Shown here one piece after another: positions 40,659-51,802 of a stretch of 64,000 bases of DNA. This DNA comes from Isochrysis galbana. Taxonomy: Eukaryota; Haptophyta; Isochrysidales; Isochrysidaceae. The position numbers and the translations under genes are program-made. The stretch's first letter is position 1, and every line of letters starts with the position of its first letter. The stretch is taken from assembly GCA_018136815.1 (NCBI GenBank), contig CM030932.1, positions 8,804,001 through 8,868,000 of the forward strand, given 5' to 3'. The notes under the pieces are model-generated. The model saw only the letters and a list, made by a program, of their open reading frames with translations. It did no database searches and was not told the origin of the DNA.

Positions 40659-41248
40659 ATGCTCCTCCACAAGCTCGTGCCATTGCTGTGCCTCGCTGCG
40701 AGTGCGCAGGCGCTTATGCCGAACACCCGCCTCGTCGGAGTCCCCGCAATTACCCCACGGGCCGGGCCTGTCGTCATGAACTCCAACCCAATCGTGGAGT
40801 TCTTTGAAAAGATGATTCCGCAGGCACGCTACACGCTACTTGCCCGAGGAGCAAGCATTTCGCCTTGCCGTATAAATCAGCAATGCCCCTCGCGCTGTTC
40901 TGCAGATGAGGCGTAAGCCGTCCATTGAAGAGGCAATCGCTCTCTGCCGCGATCCCGAGTCGTCAGGGTGCGACGTGGACATGCTTGAAATGGTGAGTTC
41001 AGCCTTTCTTTGCGTCATGTAGAAATGCAGTCACCTAAATCTTTGCATCTCTGTAGATTCCGAAGCATCGGCTCGACCTCGAACGTCAAGCTGCTGCGCG
41101 AATGGGCCATCCTCAACCAACTTGGAGTGAAGGTAAGCGAAAATTGTGATCCTTACTCACGTACAACATGGCAACATAAATGACAGGCTGCACCCTTTCA
41201 TGTTGTTCATCGACAGACATTGATGACGCGGTCGTGAAGACGGACTGA
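40659..41248 (+). CDS. Small plastid-targeted protein with CP12-like motif
   Basis: Exons 40659-40823, 40906-40992, 41057-41132 and 41217-41248 join in phase to 119 residues. Residues 1-19 are a signal peptide (MLLHKLVPLLCLAASAQAL), followed by a transit-like stretch, an address for a complex plastid. The mature part has SIEEAIALCRDPESSGCDVD, a Cys pair in a helical context like CP12, the redox linker that shuts down GAPDH and phosphoribulokinase in the dark. The usual AWDEVEEL motif is replaced by MLEM, so it may only be a relative. The first intron would begin GC instead of GT. The short second half is charged. Confidence 0.55.
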
Positions 41249-42539
41249 AGAGTCCATGGAAAGAAGTATCTCAAATGATGCAGTAGCGGCGTCGATACTT
41301 CATATTCTGAAGTGCAAAGAACCCATTTCCCATCGTCCATGGGCAGTTCAAGCTGTCTAGCGCTGCCGTGGGCCTTGTTCACGCAGACACAACCACACCA
41401 CGCTTGTGTGTGCACAGTGTGGTACCATCGAGGGGACCTGTGCATGCGCCGCATCATGACAAGGCTTTATGCATTCAAAAAGTGAGCCATTTTCAATTAC
41501 ATTTAGACTTACACCGTTGTCGGTAGTGGGAGAGCCCAAATTTCAACCAAAAATATGTGATAAATTTCAAAATTTTTTGCCCAAATTTCAACAAATATCG
41601 AATTTCAAAAAATAATTCGATGCCCTCTCCCTAGGGTTGGAGGTCACGACGCAGTGGCCCAGCGACGTGTGCTCCATAACGTCGCCTACCTCTACCTGGA
41701 TGGTGACAGGCGCCTCCTCCTCGTCGCTCATGTCGATGTACTCGACGTCGTCGTTAGTCATCTTCTCGGCCTCACTCTTCTCGCAGTCACTTGATTTCGT
41801 TGTAGGTCTCGCTCATCGAATCCTCCTCACAAATAGAGCGATGGCCCCCGTGCCGACGTACGTTGCAGACAGGCGCGCTGCGAACGGGTACGCTTACCTG
41901 CGCGAAAGAGAGGCTCGATGCTGAGTGAGCACGTGTGTATCATCAGACAAAGGTGGTGCGCGTGCGGATTTGTTTGATGCCGGATCGCCACAAGGCGTCG
42001 TGGCGGCGCTAGCGGTCTGCGCGGCACGCGGCGGCGCATCCCTCAAATTCCCACCTTCGCTAGGGCGCACGCAAAGCACAAAATCACACGCCATGCTGCC
42101 GCTCACAGCCTCACAGCCACACTCCTCCTCGCCACTCTCTACTCTCGCTCCGCAGCCCCAGCCAGGCCCCAGGGGGCCGTACCTCGCATTTGGCACATTC
42201 CACGGGCCGAGCCGGCCGTACAGCTCGCCGGCCGATCGATGGGGAAGCAACACCGAGCTTTCTCTCGCGCACCTACAACGCCTCGTGCGGGCCAAGAGCA
42301 AGAGCGCCTTCGCCCAGTCAGGCACCTTTGTGATTCTAGCAGCGCAGACAGAACACTGTTGCGCAAGGCGCAAGGCGTATGCCCCCTCGCTGCTCGTCTT
42401 ATACCACATCCTCCGTTATGGGGAACAGGCGGTGGGGTAAAAATAGGTTCCAGGGAGGAGGGCAGTTAGGATGAGGGGGGTAGGCAAGAGGGTTGGAGAT
42501 GGGTGCCCTGCATGTAGAGGCTATACCCTCTTTATGGGG
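41249..42539. other. Intergenic, AT-rich part and weak ORFs
   Basis: Bases 41520-41620 are AT-rich with repeated AAATTTCAA. On the minus strand, 41790-41640 reads SEAEKMTNDDVEYIDMSDEE and onward, a plausible acidic coding remnant of unknown kind. Overlapping frames at 41894-42440 on both strands have no domain. I support no gene. Confidence 0.35.
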
Positions 42540-42557
42540 GTATTTGTCAAGAAGCAA

Positions 42558-43426
42558 TAATAAATAATTAATGTTATATCCTAGCCAACCCCACTAGCTA
42601 ATTGGACACAACTTTTCCGTCCCGGAATCCCGCCATGCCTGACGAGCCAGGTGTCCGAGTGCTACCGGGGGGAGGGGGCACCGCCCCCTCCCCCCGATAT
42701 TCGTCCTCCCCCCAGTGCACGCACCGACCCCGCGCACCCCAGCTCGTCCTCTCCTCGAGTCCACGCTGGGGGAAAACCCCTTTCGGGTAAAAACAACGCA
42801 GGGGGGGGGGGCACTCATGAATAGGAGCCCAGAAACACTAATCTCTCCTCGCAAGAGCGAGTGGCCGCGGCGAGCCGCGGCCCTTCCCTCCTGGTTCTGG
42901 CGCCCCCGTCTTCTCTTACCCAAACGGGGCGAGAAGACACGTTTCTGCCGGAGGGGGGAGCTGCCACTCCCCCCTCCCCTCCCTCTTCCCTTTTCCTCCT
43001 CTCTTCCCTGCGGCGGGGGCCCATGGCGCGCGCCTGCGGCCCCTCTTCAGGTCCCCAGGAGGCCAGCAGGGGCCTGGGAGCGCAGCTCAGGGGGCAGGTG
43101 AGGCTGGGGCATGGCCCTGGCCCCTCCTGCCTCTCCATCGCTGGCTCTCGAGCCCCTGCCAGTCGACTGGAGCTGGCTGGGGGGTCCTGATCAGGGGGGC
43201 CCAGGGGGAGGAGGGGCTGGTCAGAGGGATGGGCTGGCCACGACAGGCCAGGGCGGGCGAATCAGGCGTGCCTGTGGGGAGAGGGATGGGTCAGCATGGC
43301 AGTGTGCTCCTGGCAAGCCATCAGGCATGCCAGGAGAGTGGGTGGTTCCTCCCCCATGGCGGGGGAGGAGTGGAGAGAGGGGGGGGCTCGTGCCCCGCCA
43401 TGGGTGAACTAAGTATAAACTTAGTT
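42558..43426 (-). mobile_element. SINE-like retroposon with family 1 head and different tail, copy C
   Basis: The 18-bp duplication gtatttgtcaagaagcaa flanks it at 42540-42557 and 43427-43444. Read on the minus strand it begins CAACTAAGTTTATACTTAGT, has the G/C-run hairpin, head and core of family 1, and then a different 3' half. That half includes GAGCGAGTGGCCGCGG on the + strand and ends in ATAACATTAATTATTTATTA. Copy D at 62490 shares this other half. It is the longest SINE copy here, at 869 bp. Confidence 0.9.
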
Positions 43427-43444
43427 GTATTTGTCAAGAAGCAA

Positions 43445-44001
43445 CAACCGCAAACCTAAGGTCGGCCAACCTTTCGCCTCTCGCTTGCTTAGCGCTTAGC
43501 GAGGCTCCGCAATCGCGTCGCAACGGCTTAGGTTAGGCGTCGACCTCGCGTTGCCGCAGGATGCCCAGGAGGTCAGCGTCGGTGAGAAAGAGAAAGGCGA
43601 CCATCGCACGCGCGCGCCGGCACTTTTTACAGCGTAATATTATTGCCTTCTCTCAAACGGACACCTCACACCTCAAATGACATAACGACGTCATCTAGCC
43701 ACGGCGCCACCAGCACAGCCGCCACTCCACGGCCTACCACAACGTTGTTGATGATACTCTCCACGCTTATGGAGTGGTGTTATTGCGATTCACCCGACGG
43801 GAGAGCGCGATGCCACTCGCAAGCCTTCCTACGTCCCCACCCGATGCGAGAAGGTGAATGGGATCCCCATCCGATGTCGAGAGGTCAACGGGGTCTCGTG
43901 TTTGAGGGCGAGCGGCGCTTGACAAACAAGCAAGCCGCATGTACAGCTGTGCAAGTATGACCAAGACCTCTCGCTCGCGCGTTGCTCGCTAGCAATGCAA
44001 T
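43445..44001. other. Intergenic, no gene recognised
   Basis: About 560 bp downstream of the SAM-domain gene (which is on the minus strand). No protein-like frame and no repeat shared with other parts of the window. Confidence 0.4.
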
Positions 44002-45595
44002 TCAGCGAGTCAGTCCAAGCTTTGCAGCAAGATCAGGCCTCGCCTTCGCGAGTGCTAGAACCTCTTGCATGCTGAAACCCTGATTGAGCAACTGTTGCAA
44101 CACTGCCTGGGACCCTGCACCACCACTTGGCGAGCCATATCCTGAAGTGCTGCCAGAGCCTGCTGCGCCGTAACCCGAGCTGCCATATCGCGCGCCACTG
44201 CCTGCCTGTGCATAACCTCCCCGCGCAGCAGCCTGTGCTGCAGCGGCAGACGCAGCGCCACCGTCGCCAAGCATGCGGGTTGCGTCAACTGGAGCCTGCG
44301 GACAAAAGGAGCACTAGAGGGTTGACCAACGCCCGATCAGGACCCCGCCGTTCAAGCCCCGATTGACGTAGAAAGAAAGCCGCCGACATGTTGCGACCAC
44401 GCAGGGATGCAGGGCGGGTAGAGCAACTGATCAGGACGATTGGTCCTTGATGGCATACCTGGATTGATTGCTGCTTCTTCTTCCAAGAGGTGAGTTCCTC
44501 ATACAACGACTGAAGGCAATCCACAATGTAGAGTCGATCACCGATACGGCTGACGCCCATCTCCTTGAGCGTCTGTTCATTCAGCGAGAACATGACGTCA
44601 CCCTGAATCCTGTGCCGCTGAAAAATGTCTGCCCACTCTGAGAGACCAAGCGCGTTGATCCACTTGATCACTTCCTTCACCGACCATGATACCACCTCTG
44701 ACGGTAGCCCGGCTTTGTAAAGGTTCGGCAGCGTGCGTGTCGACGTCAGAGGCGTCCCGAGCGCCTTAGCCCATGAGTTCGTCGAGTCGTGCAGCTGCGT
44801 CAGCTCCTCCATAAAGTAGAGGCGGTCACCCACCTTGCTCATTCCAAGATCTTGCAGGTGCGATTCGAGCAACAAAAAGATGACATCGCCTTGGAGGCGG
44901 TTCTCAAGGAAGCCCGGGGCGTACTCGCCCAGGCCCAGCGCGCCCAGCCAGGTACCAACGTCCTTTGCCGACCAGAGGAACACGTTCGGGGAGAGGCCAA
45001 TCTCTCGCGGGCTTGGACTCTTGCGCACTGCAGCAGTCGAGTCAGCTGCTGGCTTGCAGTTCAGATCAAACTCGTAGTAGTCTTGGTCGCCCTTCTTGAC
45101 GAACCCGCGGTAGACCTTCCAGCCCCAAGCCATGGTGCCACCCGGGCACTCGCGGGCCGCGCGCTCCTTGCCGTTCGAGAGGCCAAGCCCCATGTACTCT
45201 TGCCAGACTCCCGAGCACTGCAGTTTGAAATCGTACGTGTCAACGTCTCCCCACTCCCGCCTCCCTTTTGTGACCTCGAGGCCAGTCATGTGCATCTTCA
45301 TAGGGCACTCGAAGGTCTTTTCCTCCTTGAGCCCCTTGAACGTCATGCCCGACCACGCGGTCCACCGCCGGCCGCACTGGAGCTGGAAGTCGTAGGTGTC
45401 CAGGTCGTCCTTCGGATCTCGGCCGTGCCTCACCTTGAGCCCTGTGATGAAGCCGGAGGGGCAGAGCATGGTGCGCTGCTCGAGCTCACGGTCGGACTCG
45501 AAGCTCAGCCCGAGCACGCCTGTCCAGCTCGCGCCGCACCCCTCGAGCAGCGCGGCGAGACAGGCGAACAGCGCCGTGCCGCCCCTCGCCGACAT
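44002..45595 (-). CDS. Secreted dermatopontin-like repeats fused to two SAM domains
   Basis: Exons 45595-44459 and 44295-44002 give 476 residues. A signal peptide (about 1-22) is followed by three related repeats (45-74, 97-127, 150-180) of the form CP.G....LKV....D..D.YDF.LQC. Their paired cysteines resemble dermatopontin-type repeats. Two SAM domains follow (about 205-270 and 300-368), each with W(S)(A/V)K(D/E)V..W..ALGL.E(Y/W)A and G(V/M)S(K/R)(I/V)GDRLY. The C-terminus (exon 2) is an Ala/Gly/Ser-rich spacer plus a UBA-like helix pair, [22 protein letters not shown] domains are normally intracellular and no membrane segment separates the halves, so the topology is odd. A (CT)n tract of about 160 bp lies just before the start codon. 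Confidence 0.85.
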
Positions 45596-45626
45596 CTCCC
45601 ACGTCGCGGAGGTGGCGCCACGAGCG

Positions 45627-45649
45627 AGCGAGAGAGAGAGGGAGAGAGA

Positions 45650-45748
<99 letters not shown>

Positions 45749-45791
45749 GGAGGGAGGGAGGGAGGGAGAGAAAGAGAGAGAGGGAGAGTAT
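45627..45791. repeat. (GA)n microsatellite
   Basis: A near-perfect GA dinucleotide run, uninterrupted over about 45653-45742, with GGGA units after it. It starts about 30 bases upstream of the SAM-domain gene, on whose sense strand it reads (CT)n. A second (GA)n run lies at 45956-45992. Confidence 0.95.
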
Positions 45792-45953
45792 GTAGGAGTA
45801 TATGTATGTGTGTGTATCGGATTTCCACCTCGCCCCCCCTTTTTCTAAATATCTTCTTCACTTTTCGAAAAACAACCTGAATCCTGCGCGTGGTGTGTGT
45901 CACTTTGTTTCCTCGATCTTCCCTTCCTCTAAAGTAATGTGAGAAAGAGACAA

Positions 45954-45993
<40 letters not shown>

Positions 45994-46070
45994 CACGTTC
46001 TCTTCTATCTGTCTTCTCCTCCTGTTCGGTCGCTTGTCGCTTGTCGTGTCCATCTCTTCCACTGTGGCAA

Positions 46071-46135
46071 CCTCCCCCCGCCGGTATACTCACAACGCCA
46101 CTGTGGCGACCTCCCCCCGCCGGTATGCCACTCTA
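46071..46135 (+). repeat. Short direct repeat, 36-bp unit twice
   Basis: CCACTGTGGC(A/G)ACCTCCC followed by CCCGCCGGTAT occurs twice in close succession, separated by a few bases. Likely a local tandem duplication. Confidence 0.7.
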
Positions 46136-46522
46136 CAAATCCGCACCACCAACCACGACAAGTAGCATGTAGGCGGTAAAAATAGTCGAACGCGAACTCA
46201 ACTCAAACTTTTGGACCGTTTGAACATAGTCAACTACCTATACTACCTACTACTCCGTTGACCCCCAAAGTGAACACTGTCAAAAACCCTGAAAATTTTC
46301 CTCGCGCCGCGTAAGTGTAAGTGTGTAAGTGTTGTATCCAGGCTCTTTGGCAAGAATGTTTCGGCCTGAGTACGAGCCTTCCTCGTTATCTACCGTTTTC
46401 TAGGTTCGTCGTGGTCGCTCCAGGCGAGTTGATTCGGATACCCCCGGGGCCCAAGTTCGGGTTCGCCGATTTTCGTCTCGAAAATCGAAGGAGTTGAGTT
46501 TTATTTTTTACCTGCTGGAATT

Positions 46523-46860
46523 AACTTGTTGAGGGTGGAACCAACTTGTTCACGACTTGTTCAGGCGGGAACCAACTTGTTCGGTGAGTGGAGCCAACTT
46601 GTTCAGTGGTTAAAACCAACTTGTTGAGAGGTCAACATGTTGAAAGGTCAACTTGTTGAGAGGTCAACATGTTGAGAGGTCAACTTGTTGAGAGGTCAAC
46701 ATGTTGAGAGTTCTCAACTTGTTGAGATGTGAACATGTTGAAAGGTCAACTTGTTGAGAGGTCAACATGTTGAAAGGTGAAAGGTCAACTTGTTGAGAGG
46801 TCAACATGTTGAGAGGTCAACTTGTTGAGATGTGAACTTGTTCAGGTTGTCTGTCAACGT
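46523..46860 (+). repeat. 16-bp minisatellite
   Basis: The unit GAGGTCAACTTGTTGA alternates with GAGGTCAACATGTTGA across about 46625-46840. On the left it grades into looser copies of the form CCAACTTGTTC. Each unit contains the near-palindrome CAACTTGTTG or CAACATGTTG. About 15-18 units are visible. No ORF. Confidence 0.92.
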
Positions 46861-48184
46861 GTTGTGGTCCGTTGTACAACCGTTGTATCGCCTGTTGGTG
46901 ACCTGCAGCCCCCTGAGTACCCCCAAGCCCCGAGTCTTCCGAGTCATCCTTTTGAGTCTACGAGTCACTACGAGTCCCAAGTAAGCGGCATCTGCTCGCC
47001 GCACCCTTTTCTACGTCCTCCGTCCCTCCGGTTCGCGTTCCGTGCCACTCTCCCGTCCCCTTCACATGCCCGTCATATGCCCTCCCCGTTCTCCCGATGA
47101 GCCCGTTCCGGGCTCCCCGGATGAACCGTGCGCCGCGCTAGCCGCCGGTGCGCCTCCGCGGCTCGTTTCCAATGAGGAAACGAGCTTCGCTCCGACAAGC
47201 ACAAAATCCGCGCTCGCGCCTTCGGCCGTCGCCCCTCCGAGTTTCCAAGGTGGAGAGGACCTTTCACTCCCCGGCCAAGAGTCACCCAATGCCCCGTCCG
47301 AACCCGAGCCACCCAAGCCACCCCAAGCCGAGGTTGGAGCTCCAAAGAGCTCCGTCTCTCCCCTTGAAGAACTCCTCCTCCCAGCGCCGCCCAAGTACGC
47401 CCAAGTCGCGCCTCCGCCTGGTGAGGTTGACGTACACGTCCATGTCGCTGTTGTCACTGCCGCTGTCGTCGTACTCCTCGAATAAAGCTGCGAGGCCCGG
47501 CGCGATGGTCTTGCCGGCCCTTCGCCGCACCGGCTCGTGGTAGTCGTCGCTCTCCTCCTCCTCCTCCTCCTCCTCGTTCTCCACCACCTCGGCTGTGCGT
47601 CTCTCGGGATCAACGCCATCCCCAGGGATGACGTTGTCACCCTCCGCGAGCGCCGCGCTTCGTCGAGTACAGTGCCGTTTGCCTGTGAGGGAGGAGGGAG
47701 GCAGGTTGAGATGCGCGGCCCACGGTCTCACACACGGACGCAAGCCAGCAGGCAGAAGGCGGGGCGGGCGGTCATGGCTCACCTCGACCCGACATGCGCA
47801 TGCGCGCGCGTCAGTCGAGCTTTTCGGGCTTTTTTGTCGCGGGTCTTAAGAGGATCCGCTTTTAACGTGAATAAACGTCTTGTTTATGTATCAAATGTGG
47901 GTCGAATTTTTTGTTTTTTTGTCGGAAAAGTCGGCAGGGAAGGTGGATGGAACGTGCCTTTCTACTGTTATAGGTAGGGCGATTATACTCATAGATGGGG
48001 GTTATACTCGTAGAGAGCGGGCACCACGCCCCCAAACTTGCGCTCACTTGCAGGGAGGGCCCAAACTTGCGGCGCAGTCCAGCAGCCCCCCAAACTTGCA
48101 GAACAATTTGTACAAGTATTGACCTGGGCCTAAGTCGAAGCAGAGGCGCTCCGCCTGCTCAACTTCGGGCCGGACTTTCAACGA
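46861..48184. other. Region with a possible acidic coding remnant
   Basis: On the minus strand, 47782-47282 is open and includes a Glu run, GKTIAPGLAALFEEYDDSGS and DMDVYVNLTRRRRD, an acidic tail of the type seen at the end of some transposases and nuclear proteins. The opposite strand is also open but Pro-rich. I cannot decide whether a gene is present. Bases 47850-48120 hold nothing recognisable. Confidence 0.3.
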
Positions 48185-48467
48185 CTAGCTAGAGCGCTCA
48201 CGAGCGAGGAAGCGAGCCAGGAGCACCACGTACGCGACGAGAACGGCGTCGCCTTGGCTCGGCATGAGGGCGCGCCCCGAGAGGGCCTGGTAGACGCCCA
48301 CGCCGAGCACGGCGTAGCCCGTCCCCTTGTGCGCGACCCGCCACACGGCGCGGCGTGTGGTGCGGGCGGCGGGCGGGCCGCGCACGAGCGCGTTGAGCGG
48401 CTGCAGCAGGGCGAGGGCGAAGGCGACGGTCCCGAGCGTGTGATGGGGCGCGACTCGCTCGCGACAC
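48185..48467 (-). pseudogene. Cytochrome b561-type fragment, C-terminal part
   Basis: The frame reads HHTLGTVAFALALLQPLNAL, RRAVWRVAHKGTGYAVLGVG and VYQALSG, followed by another hydrophobic span and a stop at 48185. Spacing of the two His-containing helices (HH.LG.......QP, W...H...G) fits the second half of a cytochrome b561 domain, which binds haem b and moves electrons across membranes. The first helices and any N-terminal domain are missing. Upstream lies C-run and CTGTGTTT repeat sequence, so it is a last exon or a truncated gene. Confidence 0.6.
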
Positions 48468-50233
48468 TCGCGACGCTCGTGAGAAGAGAGATACAGGGGG
48501 GGGGGGGGAGAAAGGAGAAAGGGGGCCCCCTCATGTATCACTGTGTTTTGGACTGTGTTTGGCTGTGTTTCTACAAATGCAAAACACAGCCTGTGTTTAC
48601 TGTGTTTGGAGACGCCCCCACTGTGTTTCCCAGCTAGGCTCACAAATCAAACGCACACACGGGGGGATTGCGTGGGAGACTCACACAAGCGAACAAGGAG
48701 AAAAGGGGAGAGATCACGGCTCGACTCATGCGGCCCTCTCCACCTCCTCATCCCAATATAAGTTCTAGGGTGCACACCACACAAAACCATCCGTGACATT
48801 GGTCTCTGGCCAAATACGGTAAATAGAGGCTGGCGCTTCTTGGACAAGACGCTTTTCGATGGGTTAAAATAAAATTCGACCCTAAAACATTTGGAACCCG
48901 TTCCCACTGGATGGAAGTTGCCCCATGTGATTCCCGTCGCCGACATGTGCTTCTTATTCGAAATGGGTTAGATGGTGACTCACACTGACATTTTAGGTGC
49001 GCACACGCGCGGAAACAGGAGCTTCATGGACAGGCACGCAGGGGTTGGGGGGCAACAAAAGCAAGTACTAGAACTTCAGGCGCACACAATACACGATCGG
49101 CGGAACCTGTAGACCTTTGCAGCTGCACACACTCACTCTCTTCTTAGACATTCCTCTCCTCAATTTTCCACAATTCTCACAACGAGCACAACATTGCATG
49201 AAAGCCTTCTCTCCACGGGCACGGACCAGAGCCACAGTCCACAGTTGCTTACACACTTACACACATCGCACATCGTGTCGCATGCCAAATGGGCGGCAAG
49301 CCGTGCCGTCATTTGCGCCTCGCCGTCGGCCACCTGTTTGCTCCCCGCTGCCTCGCCTGTTCCTCGAGCTGTGCCTGCCCTGTACTCTCTGCTTCTCAAA
49401 ACACAAACATCCCGCATACAGTGCACAACTCAATGGGCCAGGCTAGCTAGCTAGCTAGGTCGCCAGCTCGCCGCGCTCTGCGTTCGTGAGGTGGATTCCC
49501 GGTGTCTGGCATCATCAAAGGCTCCCATCTTCAACAGCTCCCACTTCACCTTACCCTTTGTGGCATGGGGGATGGTGGGAAAGGTCTGCGGTCTGCGGAT
49601 CTGCTTTCTCGCGCACGTAAGCGGCTGCTTTCGTGGCGTCCGCGACGATTCGCGCGCGCTCATCGGTGAGCAAATCGCGGGCCTGGATAGTGTGCTGGGC
49701 CCAGTCACCTTAGGGCTAGCTGGGAGGCTGTCTGTGGGCCATGGGAGGCTGGGGGAAGGGGGTGTCTTGTCCACGAAGCGCGCTTGTCCACGAAGCGCCA
49801 GCCTCTACGTATTTCCCATCTAGGTATCTAGGTACTACACGTCATCCGGCACTCGTAAAGTCAAGTATTCCTAGAACTTCGCTCCCGCCACACACAAAAA
49901 AAATCTTCCCCTTGCCTTGCTCGCCCAGACAGACGACAGAAAGAGGGAGCGAGAGAGGCGGCGGCGGGGGCCATCGGCGCGCGCGGGTGCGGTGAGAGCT
50001 TGGGGGGGGGGGGGGGGGGGGGGGAGGAAGGGAAAGGGAGGAGCGGGTGAGGGGTGGGGGGGGGGAAAGTCTGGAGGCCGCGGAAGGGGAAGGGGCGGGG
50101 AGGCGTCAGGCACGTCTCGAAGGCTTTGAACCCGCGCGTGCCCGAGGGGTAGTCTCCCCAGTGGCCCCTCGCTCACTCTGCAGCCCAGCGCTGCTCGCTC
50201 TCACCATGCAGTGCTCTCTTGGCTGCTGCAGGT
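48468..50233. other. Intergenic, repeats and G runs
   Basis: CTGTGTTT is repeated at 48540-48630. On the minus strand at 49560-49700 there is RARIVADATKAAAYVREKAD and, in another frame, IPHATKGKVKWELLK, vaguely like the end of an acyl-CoA ligase but not joined. G-rich sequence (49935-50095, with a run of about 22 G at 50002-50023) lies before the proteasome gene. No gene supported. Confidence 0.4.
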
Positions 50234-51004
50234 ATGCTCGACTGCCTCGACTACTCGGTCTCGCGAAGCGAGCGTGAGGCGCAAGCGCATGAGGCTCTCC
50301 CGATGGAGCTCCTCAACCCGGCACCTCTGCTGCCAAACCCCCATGAGCGCTGCCCTGGAATGGAGCAGCACATACGGATGGTGCATGGTACCACCACCCT
50401 CGCCTTCAAGTACCAGGGAGGCGTCGTCGTGGCGGTCGACTCCCGTGCGAGCGCTGGCGCGTACATCGCGTCGCAGACCGTGAAAAAGGTCATCGAGATC
50501 AACCCTTTCCTCCTGGGCACGATGGCTGGCGGTGCTGCGGACTGCTCCTTCTGGGAGCGTTATCTTGGCATGCGCTGCCGGATGTTTGAGCTCAACCAGA
50601 AGAAGCGCATCTCTGTGGGCGCTGCGTCCAAGATCCTTTCCAACATCACGCATAGCTACAAAGGATACGGGTTGTCCATGGGCACGATGATATGCGGATG
50701 GGACGAGACTGGCCCACAGATTTACTACGTTGACAGCGACGGCGATCGCTTGCATCACCACCTCTTCTCCGTCGGTTCTGGTTCGACGTTTGCTTATGGT
50801 GTGCTCGACACGGGTTATCGTTACGATCTTACCAAAGACGAAGCCCTCTCTCTTGCCCAGCGATCCATCTTTGCAGCCACCTACCGTGATGCCTATTCTG
50901 GCGGTACGGTGAGGGTATACCACATTGATGAGCAAGGATGGAAAAGGATTTCGGAGACAGACTCCATGGAGCTTTACTACAAGTTCAAGGATGAGAAGAT
51001 GTAG
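50234..51004 (+). CDS. PSMB5: 20S proteasome subunit beta type-5
   Basis: An intronless frame of 256 residues. The propeptide (1-52) ends MVHG and the mature chain starts TTTLAFKY, so catalytic Thr1 is residue 53. Asp17 (VDSRAS, residue 69) and Lys33 (TVKKVIEI, residue 85) are present, as are the [14 protein letters not shown] motif and GGTVRVYHI near the end. This is the chymotrypsin-like catalytic subunit of the proteasome core. The start is the first ATG in frame after the in-frame stop-free GCTGCAG stretch. A short upstream exon cannot be excluded because a 3' splice-like CTGCTGCAG precedes it. Confidence 0.96.
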   Translation: MLDCLDYSVSRSEREAQAHEALPMELLNPAPLLPNPHERCPGMEQHIRMVHGTTTLAFKYQGGVVVAVDSRASAGAYIASQTVKKVIEINPFLLGTMAGGAADCSFWERYLGMRCRMFELNQKKRISVGAASKILSNITHSYKGYGLSMGTMICGWDETGPQIYYVDSDGDRLHHHLFSVGSGSTFAYGVLDTGYRYDLTKDEALSLAQRSIFAATYRDAYSGGTVRVYHIDEQGWKRISETDSMELYYKFKDEKM

Positions 51005-51765
51005 AGTCGCGAGTGAGTAGATGTAGTTGCGGCTCACTCAATCAACCCCGACGTCGTGTTAACCTTTTATGGTTCTTGGCTACGAGTTTGATGCAGTTGC
51101 ACAAAAGAACCCCCGAGGCGTTGCCATCACCCCCACATGGGTGTGCAGGTCGGCTTCTTGCGTCGCTGCGATGTTGTTGCATGCGTGGGCTGGCGATATG
51201 TTGGGGCGTCATGATCGCGTGAGAGCATTGTGGGAATCATCACCTTGACTTATATGGAGCACTTGACTCAACTGCATGCTGACAACCGGTTGCGTCCTTT
51301 GCGTGGGCGCTTCCGGGTGTAACATGCATGCAATGTGGAAGTGAGGAGTTTTGACAAAAATTGAAGGCCTCAGGCTACATAAAAGCTTTCAAAAATCCTT
51401 GAAGGCGTCCGCTAAGTTGCTTGTATTCCCCATAAGGGTTCCCGCCGCCATCGCCCTCACCCCCAACCATCTCTCGCTCCCCGCTACCGACCGTTCGCCT
51501 TCCCGCTCCCCCCTTCCCCCCTCAAGAGACGAGACACAAGACTGCCGTGCCAAAACCTCAGTACCATTACCAGTACAGGTTGTGGTTATGGTTTTCTTTT
51601 CTTCCCCCCCCTCCCATGTCATGAGACCCCGAGAGACTTTTAGTTTTCACCCTGACCCCCTGACCCCCCTCCCAGGTGTCGTTCCGTCAATAGTGGGACA
51701 TCAGTCGAATTGAGCGATCAAATGTCCACAGTTGTATTGTAGTTGTTTAACATTAGATCTTGTTA
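51005..51765. other. 3' flank of the proteasome gene, nothing recognised
   Basis: No protein-like frame and no shared repeat. C runs at 51605-51614 only. Confidence 0.4.
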
Positions 51766-51802
51766 AAATTATAAGAGAGAGACGCCGTCAAAGCTTCTTC
51801 GC

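Noticed and set aside
41894-42440. 171-residue frames on both strands
   Set aside because: Mirror-image open frames in GC-rich DNA, neither showing a domain, splice context or sensible composition.
44789-45880. 363-residue plus-strand frame
   Set aside because: It is the antisense shadow of the dermatopontin-SAM gene and ends in a GA microsatellite.
46523-46860. Telomeric or CRISPR repeat
   Set aside because: The repeats are contiguous with no spacers, and the unit is not telomere-like.
49451-49774. Possible acyl-CoA ligase C-terminus on the minus strand
   Set aside because: Two suggestive pieces are in different frames with no splice sites between them, and the match is short. It could be a relic but is not supportable.
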